Source: Acidobacteriota bacterium (GTDB lineage Bacteria; Acidobacteriota; Terriglobia; Bryobacterales; Bryobacteraceae). From it: 46,667 nucleotides of DNA. This document shows positions 16,095 to 23,377 of the stretch, one piece after another. The notes under the pieces are model-generated. The model saw only the letters and a list, made by a program, of their open reading frames with translations. It did no database searches and was not told where the DNA came from. Position numbers and translations under genes: made by a program. The stretch is from assembly GCA_005808475.1 (NCBI GenBank), contig SYLY01000210.1, positions 1 through 46,667 of the forward strand. Direction: 5' to 3'. Position 1 is the first letter of the stretch. Every line of letters begins with the position of its first letter.

Positions 16095-16118
16095 ATATTT
16101 CTATAATAATCGAATTAT
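16095..16118. promoter_or_regulatory. imperfect inverted repeat upstream of arsM, possible ArsR-type operator
   Basis: The two 12-base arms are ATATTTCTATAA (16095-16106) and TAATCGAATTAT (16107-16118), complementary at 9 of 12 positions. The element is far more A+T-rich than its surroundings and lies 56 bases upstream of the arsM start. It also runs into the ATG (16117) of the divergent PrmA-like gene. ArsR/SmtB repressors bind AT-rich 12-2-12-like dyads of this sort. A -10-like TATTATAG for arsM lies within it. Assignment to ArsR is inference. Confidence 0.45.
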
Positions 16119-16938
16119 GCCGCTCGTCAAGCCTTTTGGCAAACTTTTTTCGGTCGCCGTCCGCGTACCCGGGAATGAAGTGGAACTGGCCCTCGCCGCG
16201 CTGATGGATTTCGATCACGCCGGGATGATCGAGGAAGACGAGGAAGGCCTCATCCGCCTCGATGTCCACTTCACCGATGCGCTCGAGGCGGATCGGTGCC
16301 GGATCGCGTTCGCCGCGTTCGACGCCACGATGCGTGAGATCGAGAATCGTAACTGGGCCGGGGAATGGCAGGCGCAATGGCAGCCGCTCGAGGTCGGGGA
16401 GCGGTTCTATCTCGCGCCGGAGTGGATCGAGGCCGAACCGCCTCCGGGCCGGGTTCGCTTGGAGATGCGGCCCGGACTGGTGTTCGGGGGCGGCGATCAT
16501 CCCACCACGCAGATGTGTCTGCGTCTGCTCGAGCACGCGGACGCGCAGGGAGCCGCGGTCGTCGATGTGGGCACGGGTTCGGGCATACTCGCGTTGGGCG
16601 CGCTGGCGTTGGGTGCGGCGCGCGCCACCGGATGCGACCTCGATCCGGACGCGGTCGATACCGCCGCCCGCGAGGGCCTGCCGGTTTGGGAGGGCTCGTT
16701 GGACGCGGCGGCGGCCCACTCCGCGGACGTGATCCTGGCAAACCTGCCCACTGGCGTCCTGTTAGGAATGCTCCCCGAGTTCGCGCGCGTGCTGGCGCCC
16801 GGCGGCCGCCTGGTGCTGAGCGGGTATCTCGAGGAGCAGACCGAATCCCTCGATGCCGGGTGCGCGGACGCCGGCTTTTGTTGGCTCCGGAGAGTGGTGA
16901 AGGACGGTTGGGGCGCTTGCCTGGCCGTCCGATGCTAA
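16117..16938 (+). CDS. PrmA-like (ribosomal protein L11) methyltransferase
   Basis: The 273-residue protein resembles PrmA, which trimethylates ribosomal protein L11. The N-terminal ~95 residues are weakly conserved, as in short PrmA relatives, with EWQAQWQPLEVGERFYLAPEW. Next comes the PrmA signature region MRPGLVFGGGDHPTTQMCLRLLE, with GGGDHPTT in place of the usual FGTG.H.TT. The SAM motif VDVGTGSGILALGALALGA and DVILANLPTGVL follow, the latter in place of N-I-L. ATG 16117 is chosen because similarity starts there; it lies inside the AT-rich palindrome and has no visible Shine-Dalgarno, so expression may be leaderless or weak. It stops ten bases before the SBBP gene start. A relaxed-specificity PrmA paralogue remains possible. 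Confidence 0.72.
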   Translation: MPLVKPFGKLFSVAVRVPGNEVELALAALMDFDHAGMIEEDEEGLIRLDVHFTDALEADRCRIAFAAFDATMREIENRNWAGEWQAQWQPLEVGERFYLAPEWIEAEPPPGRVRLEMRPGLVFGGGDHPTTQMCLRLLEHADAQGAAVVDVGTGSGILALGALALGAARATGCDLDPDAVDTAAREGLPVWEGSLDAAAAHSADVILANLPTGVLLGMLPEFARVLAPGGRLVLSGYLEEQTESLDAGCADAGFCWLRRVVKDGWGACLAVRC

Positions 16939-16948
16939 CCTGGAGCGG

Positions 16949-19900
16949 ATGAAGCCGTTCCTCGCGCTGCTGGCCGCTGCCGCATGTTTCGCCGCCGCGC
17001 CCACCCGTGAATCGCTGGCCTTCGAGCCCAACCGCGGTCAAGCCGTTCCCGAGGTTCGCTATCTGGCGCGCGCTCGCGGCATGACGGTCTTCCTAACGGC
17101 CGGCGAAACCGTGTTCGCCGCGCCGGGCAAGCCCCCGATTCGGATGAAGCTGCACGGGGCGTCCGCGAAGGCGCCGATCCGCGAAGTGGAGCGGGCGCCC
17201 GGAATCGTCAACTATTTTCAAGGCAACGACCCCAGCCGGTGGCTGACCGCGATTCCGCGATTCGCCAAGGTGGAGCGCGCCGGAGTCTATCCCGGCATCG
17301 ATCTGGTGTACCACGCCGACGGCCGCGATCTCGAGTACGACTTTGTGGTCAAGCCCGGCGCCGACCCGGGACGCATCGAACTCGCTTACGAAGGCGCGGA
17401 ATCGTTGGCTCTCGACGACGATGGCGGCATCGCCCTGTCGGCCGCGATCCGCCAGCGGCGGCCTCGCGTCTACCAGGAGATCGCCGGGCGGCGCGTGGAG
17501 ATCGAGGCGCGCTACCGGATTCGCGAGGGGCGCGCGGGCTTTGAAGTGGCTCGCTACGACCGTTCGCGGCCGCTGGTGATCGATCCCGTGGTCGCCTTTT
17601 CCACTTATCTGGGCGGCGCGGCGGACGATGCGATTCGTAAGATCGCCGTGACGCCGGCCGGCGACGTCTTCGTGGCCGGTTCCACCGCCTCGTCCAACTT
17701 CCCGCTGGTTAGCTTCGCGCAGGGCGCCATCTCCACCGCGAATGTCGCCGACGCGTTCGTTTCGCGGTTCAACAGCCAAGGCGCCCTCGTCTATTCCACT
17801 TATGTGGGCGGAACCTCCCACGACGAGGCGCGCGCGCTGGTGGTGGATGTCGGCGGCACCGCTTTCGTGGCCGGGGAAACGACATCGGCGAACTTCCCGG
17901 TGGTGAACCCCTATCAGACGGCCTTCAACGGCGGAACCGACGCCTTCGTCTTCAAGATCTCGCCGCAAGGGACGGCGCTCCAGTTCTCCACTTACATGGG
18001 CGGCGAGGCCTACGATTCCGCTTCGTCCGTTGGCCTGGACGGATTGGGTAGCATCTACATCGCCGGCGCCACCAACTCCGCCGGGTTCCCGGTGATCAAC
18101 CAGTTCGCCAACCGGCAGTCCTCCGGAACGGCGATGGACGGCTTCGTGGTGAAGTTCATCGCGCTGCAGGCGGGCGCGCTTTACAACACGATCGGATACT
18201 CCACCTATTTCGGCGGAACCCTGAACGACACGATCGAGGCGATCGCGGTGGATAACGGCGGCAGCGTCTTCCTGTTGGGCGAGACGGAGTCCGCCAACAT
18301 TCCGCTCCAGGGCGCCTACCAGTCCAGCGTCCAAGGCTCCCAGGCGATGTTCCTGGCGAAGCTGAATCCGGGAATTCCCGCGCCGATACTCGGTTTCGGC
18401 ACTTACCTCGGGGGATCGGACCATGAGATCGCGGGCGGTATCTTCCTCGATGCCGGCGGCGCGATCTACGTCGCCGGTTCCACGTGGTCCGGGGATTTCC
18501 CGCTGGTGAATCCCTACCGCCAACGCCCGTCCGGCGTGGAGCAGAACGCGATCGCCGGCAAGTTCACCAATGTGGGGCAGCCGATCTATCTCACTTATTT
18601 GAGCGATCGGAACAATTCCGAAGCCAACGCCATCGTGGCCGACCCGGGCGGCAACGCCTATATCACGGGCCGCACGCGGAACCCATGGCCGCTGATCGAT
18701 CCGCCCGCCGGACTTCCCGCGCCGGGCGGCGGCGAAGACGACGCCTTCCTGGTGAGGCTCGGCCCGGCCGGCAACACGGCGAGCCTGTCGGCGCAGATCG
18801 GAGGCGCGTTCCAGGACTACGGCGTGGACATCGCGGTGGATGGCGCCAATAGCATCTGGCTGGCGATCAACACGGCCTCCCCGGACCTTCCGCCCACGGT
18901 GCGGGGACTGACGAGGCCGCTCACCGGACTAGGGCCGTCGGAAGGCTTCCTCATGAAGATCGATCCCGGCGCGGCCCCCAACCCGGTCAACATCACCTCC
19001 CCCGCCGCCGATCAGACGTTGAGCGTATCCGGCGTCACCGTGACCTGGCAGGCGGTTTCCGGAGCGGCGGGCTACTCCATCCGCGTCTATGGCGATCCCG
19101 CATACACCGGGTTCGCAAGGCCCGCCAACTTCTTCGGCGGAAGCGTCTCCGGCGCGAACGCGACTTCGACGCTGGTCACGCTTCCCGATGGCGACTTCAT
19201 CGCCGCGGTGAAAGCGTGCGTGGGAGGTCTGCTGGAATCGAACTGCGGTGCGTTCTCTTACCGGAAGTTCAAGGTGAGGCAACCGCGGCCTGGCGTCGCG
19301 CCGTCGGTAACCTTCCCCACCAGCACCCCCACGTTGACCGGCTCGACGCAGACGCTTCGCTGGACCCAGGCGGCCACCGCGACGTCGTACGAAGTGCTGG
19401 TCGTCAACCTCGCGAACAACGTGCTGGACCTCCAGATCCGCGTTTCCGATCTGCAAACGATCTACTCGATGCGGAGCGGCCAATATCAGATCCGGGTGCG
19501 AGGCTGTTCCACCGGCTGTGGACCGTGGTCGGAGGCCGTGAACTTCGTGGTGGATCTGCCCGCCGTGGCCGACGCGCCTCCCACGATCCTCTCGGCTACC
19601 GTGACCAATGGCAACCGTGTGACCGTCAACTGGACCTCCGTGCCGAACGCCGATCTGTATCTGGTGCAGGTGGTGCAACCTCCGCCCGCCGGACCCGGTG
19701 GAGGCGCGCTCACGGTGGCGTCGCAGCGAACTTCGGGAACCACTATCGAGCTTCCCGTGCCTGCCGGAGCGGCCAGCGTGTTCGTCGCCGCGTGCAACGG
19801 AGACGGTTGCCGCGCCAACAGCGCCGCCGCCAACATAGCGCCCACGGGGCCCAACGGAACCTCGCCGACGGTAGGAACTCCCGCGGCGGGCGACAGCATC

Positions 19901-20470
19901 GTGGGACCGGTGATCGTGATCTCCTGGAACCGCATCGCCGGCGACAACGGCACAAACACCACCTACCGGCTGTTCGTACAGGATCTGGGAAGGCAATCGG
20001 CCGCGCTCGACATCCTGACGAAGGCGAATTTCTATGGCGCCTACTTCTCGCCCGGCACGCGGTACGACGTCGCGGTGATCGCCAATCCCGGCGCGGGCCA
20101 GCAGCAGGGGCCATCCAGCGGATTCTCGGTGCGGGGCGACCCTCCCCAGTTCTCGACGCTGGTCAGCCCGACCCACACGAGTGCGGCCGGCTCCGGCAAT
20201 GTCGGCATTGGCTGGACTCCGCTGCTCGGATCGGCGGTGTACCAATACTATGTCGCGGCGGCCGGCCGGTCCGAGGCGTTCACCGGAGTCACCTCCGGGC
20301 TTCGAGTGGACGTTCCGCTGAGCGTGCTGAGCGGAAGCTCGACGGTCTACAACGCGATCGTACGGGCCTGCCGGCCGAGCCTGACGTGCGACGCGGATTC
20401 GGACACGGGCTGGTATCCGTGGTCGAACCAAGGTGGATCGGGAGTCGTGACCTTCACGGTCGGGCCCTGA
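16949..20470 (+). CDS. secreted SBBP β-propeller protein with fibronectin-like tail
   Basis: The 1173-residue protein has a signal peptide (1-17, LAAAACFAAA). Residues ~25-215 match the N-terminal domain common in SBBP proteins (FEPNRGQ... PGIDLVYHADGRDLEYDFVVKPGADP ... PLVIDPVV, in separate blocks). About seven SBBP repeats follow to ~640, each starting with a form of FSTYLGG and ending near VAGST...NFPL. The last repeat is degenerate (LSAQIGG). Residues ~650-1173 form several β-sandwich modules resembling fibronectin type III (VTVTWQAVSGAAGYSIRVYG, RVTVNWTSVPNADLYLVQV). The C-terminus has no obvious sorting signal. The family is extracellular and taken to be adhesive or scaffold-like. It starts ten bases after the PrmA-like gene, possibly by chance. 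Confidence 0.82.
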   Translation: MKPFLALLAAAACFAAAPTRESLAFEPNRGQAVPEVRYLARARGMTVFLTAGETVFAAPGKPPIRMKLHGASAKAPIREVERAPGIVNYFQGNDPSRWLTAIPRFAKVERAGVYPGIDLVYHADGRDLEYDFVVKPGADPGRIELAYEGAESLALDDDGGIALSAAIRQRRPRVYQEIAGRRVEIEARYRIREGRAGFEVARYDRSRPLVIDPVVAFSTYLGGAADDAIRKIAVTPAGDVFVAGSTASSNFPLVSFAQGAISTANVADAFVSRFNSQGALVYSTYVGGTSHDEARALVVDVGGTAFVAGETTSANFPVVNPYQTAFNGGTDAFVFKISPQGTALQFSTYMGGEAYDSASSVGLDGLGSIYIAGATNSAGFPVINQFANRQSSGTAMDGFVVKFIALQAGALYNTIGYSTYFGGTLNDTIEAIAVDNGGSVFLLGETESANIPLQGAYQSSVQGSQAMFLAKLNPGIPAPILGFGTYLGGSDHEIAGGIFLDAGGAIYVAGSTWSGDFPLVNPYRQRPSGVEQNAIAGKFTNVGQPIYLTYLSDRNNSEANAIVADPGGNAYITGRTRNPWPLIDPPAGLPAPGGGEDDAFLVRLGPAGNTASLSAQIGGAFQDYGVDIAVDGANSIWLAINTASPDLPPTVRGLTRPLTGLGPSEGFLMKIDPGAAPNPVNITSPAADQTLSVSGVTVTWQAVSGAAGYSIRVYGDPAYTGFARPANFFGGSVSGANATSTLVTLPDGDFIAAVKACVGGLLESNCGAFSYRKFKVRQPRPGVAPSVTFPTSTPTLTGSTQTLRWTQAATATSYEVLVVNLANNVLDLQIRVSDLQTIYSMRSGQYQIRVRGCSTGCGPWSEAVNFVVDLPAVADAPPTILSATVTNGNRVTVNWTSVPNADLYLVQVVQPPPAGPGGGALTVASQRTSGTTIELPVPAGAASVFVAACNGDGCRANSAAANIAPTGPNGTSPTVGTPAAGDSIVGPVIVISWNRIAGDNGTNTTYRLFVQDLGRQSAALDILTKANFYGAYFSPGTRYDVAVIANPGAGQQQGPSSGFSVRGDPPQFSTLVSPTHTSAAGSGNVGIGWTPLLGSAVYQYYVAAAGRSEAFTGVTSGLRVDVPLSVLSGSSTVYNAIVRACRPSLTCDADSDTGWYPWSNQGGSGVVTFTVGP

Positions 20471-20581
20471 TCCCGCGCGGGTACTGGACGGGAACGTTGG
20501 TCTCGCCTGGTACTGGCGGGCTCCGCGAACTGGAACTACATTCACCTAGTCCTATTCGCCGCCGGACCGCACACTGCGGTC

Positions 20582-22111
20582 ATGAAGTTCATCGTTCCGG
20601 TTTTGTTCGCGTCGGTGGTGTTCGCGCAGGATGGCGGCTTGGCCATCGGCAGCGAGACCGGCGCATCCCGCCACCTTGGGGATGGGGAGGAGTTCCGCCT
20701 TCCCCTGCACCAACTCATCGATCATGGCCGCATGCTGTTCGACGCCGCGTGGACCGTGCAGGAAGGCGGCGGGCGTCCGCTGACCAAAGGCAACGGCAAT
20801 CCGCTGGCCGCATCCGGCCGGCCTCTGGTGTTCCCGCGCAACTTCAACCGCGTGTCGGCCCCCGACGCCAACTCCTGCTCGGCATGCCACAACAAGCCGT
20901 TCGCGGGCGGCGGCGGCGACATCGTCGCGAACGTCTTCGTCACCGCGCAACGCTTCGACTTCGCCACGCTCGATTCCGCTGAACCGGACGGCGCGCGAGA
21001 CGAACTGGGCCGCCCCGTGGGTTTGGAAAACGTAGGCAACAACCGGGCCAGCGTCGGCATGTTCGGCGCGGGCTACATCGAACTGCTGGCGCGGGAAACC
21101 ACGGCGCGCCTCCGCGCGATTCGCGATTCGACCGGGCCCGGGCAGTCCGCCGCGCTATCGGCGAAGGGCGTGTCCTTCGGTGTGCTGTCGCGCCGGGACG
21201 ACGGAACGTGGGATGTGTCGCGGGTGGAAGGACTCGGGCGGGCGAGCCTCGCCACCGCGGGCGCGGAGCCGCCCAGTCTGATCGTGCGGCCGTTTCATCA
21301 GGCGGGCGCCGTGGTGAGCCTCCGCGAGTTCACCAACAACGCCTACAACCACCATCACGGCATTCAGCCCACCGAACGGTTTGGCCCGGGCGATCCCGAT
21401 GGCGACGGCTTCACCAACGAATTGACGCGAGCCGACGTGACCGCCGTCACCCTTTATCAGGCCGCGTTGCAGGCCCCTGGCCGCGTGATCCCGAACAATC
21501 CCGCGATCGAGCAGGCGGTGCTGCTCGGCGAAGCGGCGTTCGACAAGGTGGGGTGTTCCTCCTGCCACGTGCCGGCGTTGCCGCTCGATTCCATGGAATT
21601 CGCCGAGCCGGGCCCGTACAATCCCGCCGGCAACATGCAGCCCGGCGATGGCCGCGTCTTCAAGATGGACCTGAACGATTCGCGTCTGCCCGGCGTGCGC
21701 CTGTATCCCCGGGTGGGCGGAAAAGTGATGGTCCCCGCCTTCACCGATCTGAAGCTGCACGACATCTGCGCCGGTCCCGGCGATCCGAATGTCGAGCCCA
21801 TCGATCAGACAGCCAAACCGGGCAGCCCCGAGTTCTTCGGCGGCAACCGCTGGTTCGTGACCAAGAAGTTGTGGGGCGCGGCGAACGAGCCTCCCTACTT
21901 CCACCACGGCAAATACACCACGATGCGCGAGGCGATTCTGGCGCACGCGGGCGAAGCGCTCGAGTCGCGGAAGGCGTTCGAGGCGCTGGGAGCGCATCAG
22001 CGGGACGCGGTGATCGAGTTTCTGAAGACGCTACGCGTGCTACCCGCCGGCGTGACTTCTCCCGTGGTCGACGAGAACTTCCGCCCGCGGCTCTGGCCGC
22101 CCCAGCGGTAG
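20582..22111 (+). CDS. di-haem oxidoreductase-like cytochrome c (DHOR family)
   Basis: The 509-residue exported protein has a short signal peptide (1-16). It carries two haem c motifs: C99-SA-C102-H103 in the N-terminal part and C325-SS-C328-H329 in the C-terminal part. Flanking stretches match the di-haem oxidoreductase/putative peroxidase family (PLVFPRNFNRVSAPDANS, FGAGYIELLARE, PRVGGKVMVPAFTDLKLHDIC, PYFHHGKYTTMREAILAHAGEA). Such proteins pass electrons in the periplasm; some relatives are MauG-like peroxidases. The conserved HHHG (NNAYNHHHGIQPTERFG) could provide distal ligands. It has its own 111-base upstream gap after the SBBP gene and converges on the TlpA-like gene with ten bases between stops. 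Confidence 0.85.
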   Translation: MKFIVPVLFASVVFAQDGGLAIGSETGASRHLGDGEEFRLPLHQLIDHGRMLFDAAWTVQEGGGRPLTKGNGNPLAASGRPLVFPRNFNRVSAPDANSCSACHNKPFAGGGGDIVANVFVTAQRFDFATLDSAEPDGARDELGRPVGLENVGNNRASVGMFGAGYIELLARETTARLRAIRDSTGPGQSAALSAKGVSFGVLSRRDDGTWDVSRVEGLGRASLATAGAEPPSLIVRPFHQAGAVVSLREFTNNAYNHHHGIQPTERFGPGDPDGDGFTNELTRADVTAVTLYQAALQAPGRVIPNNPAIEQAVLLGEAAFDKVGCSSCHVPALPLDSMEFAEPGPYNPAGNMQPGDGRVFKMDLNDSRLPGVRLYPRVGGKVMVPAFTDLKLHDICAGPGDPNVEPIDQTAKPGSPEFFGGNRWFVTKKLWGAANEPPYFHHGKYTTMREAILAHAGEALESRKAFEALGAHQRDAVIEFLKTLRVLPAGVTSPVVDENFRPRLWPPQR

Positions 22112-22121
22112 CGGCGGCGCT

Positions 22122-23336
22122 TCAGAGCGGCACGCCGAGTTTGCGCATCGCCTCGCGAATCGCGGACTCGGTGGCCGCTCCGGCTCCGGTATGGATCGCC
22201 GCGATAACTCCGTCGCGGCCGATCAGCACCAGGGTGGGAATCGACTGGATCTTGAACTTGCCGCGCGCCTCGGGGTCCACCAGATGGGCCCAATCGTAGC
22301 CATGTTCGGAGACGAACTGGCGGGCCTTGTCGAGTTCGGTATCGTCGTTCACCCCCACCACGACCACGCCACGCGCGCTGGTCTGGCCGCGCAGTTTCGC
22401 GATCGCGGGCATCTGCCGGCGGCACGGTTCGCACCAAGCGGCCCAGAAGTCGAGCAGCACGACCTTGCCGCGCAGATCCGCCAGACGGAGGGAATCGCCG
22501 GCCAGCGTGCGGCCCGCGAGATCGGGCGCGGGTTTTCCGATCAAGTCCTTGGCGATGCGCGGAAAGGCGTGTTCCAGGCGATCCACCTGGACGAAGTTGG
22601 CCGGCGGCTCGTAGACAAAGAGGCGTTCCGGCGGAGGCGAACCGAGCGACGCCACGCGGTAGCTCCGGCGATGCGTGGCGGTCATTTCCAGGAAGGGTTG
22701 TGAGGGCGAGAGCTTCCCCTTGGTGACGCTCACTTCGCGTAGCACGGTCGAGCGGCTTTCGTCGATCCAGAAGGTGCGCGTCCATGACTCGATGCCGGTG
22801 GCTCCCGATCGCGGCCGGTACGTCCCCACGATCACCGCGCATTCGACCTTCAGCGGGCCGAAATCGAGCGCTTCGGTTCCGCGCCGTTCCGCGGAGATCA
22901 GGTCGTCTTCCAGGCGGCCCGCGGCGGCGCTCAGGAACCGCATGCGCTGTAGGGCCATGTTGGCCTCGGGGCCGAGGTTCTTCGTTTCCGCGATGGGCCC
23001 GGTGACGGTGGTTCGAACGAACTCGCGGTTGTCGGGCGCGGCGACCCACAGCGTCCCGCCGCCGGATACGACGGTGTGGGCGCCGGTGGATTCGACCGTT
23101 TCGAAGCGGATCCGGCCCGGTCCGTCTTTCGCCGTCACCAACGTCGAAGTCGAAATCGACCGGCTCCGGTCAGACAGCAGTTCGCTTTCGATGTCCGCCT
23201 CGAGCCAATGGCTTTCCGCCTGGCGGAAGGCGGCCGATATCTTGCGCAGCAGTTCGAGCCCGTCTCCGGTCTGGGCTCGCGCGGCGATGGCCGCTACCGT
23301 CAGGGCCGAAATCCGCGCGAATTGCATGGCTCTCAT
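22122..23336 (-). CDS. exported TlpA-like thioredoxin with N-terminal LolA/DUF2092-like domain
   Basis: The 404-residue protein has a signal peptide (~1-22, ALTVAAIAARAQT). Residues ~25-240 resemble the LolA/DUF2092 lipoprotein-carrier β-barrel (LLRKISAAFRQAESHWLEADIE; WTRTFWIDESRSTVLREVSVTKG). Residues ~262-404 form a TlpA/ResA-type thioredoxin domain: GKPAPDLAGRTLAGDSLRLADLRGK in broken form, the redox motif WAAWC302-EP-C305, and the cis-proline strand IQSIPTLVLIGRDG. The thioredoxin half should handle disulfides in the periplasm, for example in cytochrome c maturation; the carrier half might bind a lipid or present a client. Start 23336 has GGTGGA just upstream; 23327 is an alternative. 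It diverges from the CehA-type gene across only 41 bases. Confidence 0.82.
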   Translation of the reverse strand: MRAMQFARISALTVAAIAARAQTGDGLELLRKISAAFRQAESHWLEADIESELLSDRSRSISTSTLVTAKDGPGRIRFETVESTGAHTVVSGGGTLWVAAPDNREFVRTTVTGPIAETKNLGPEANMALQRMRFLSAAAGRLEDDLISAERRGTEALDFGPLKVECAVIVGTYRPRSGATGIESWTRTFWIDESRSTVLREVSVTKGKLSPSQPFLEMTATHRRSYRVASLGSPPPERLFVYEPPANFVQVDRLEHAFPRIAKDLIGKPAPDLAGRTLAGDSLRLADLRGKVVLLDFWAAWCEPCRRQMPAIAKLRGQTSARGVVVVGVNDDTELDKARQFVSEHGYDWAHLVDPEARGKFKIQSIPTLVLIGRDGVIAAIHTGAGAATESAIREAMRKLGVPL

Positions 23337-23377
23337 TATTCCACCCGGCCTCCGCGAAAGTATAATGGCTGGGCCAG

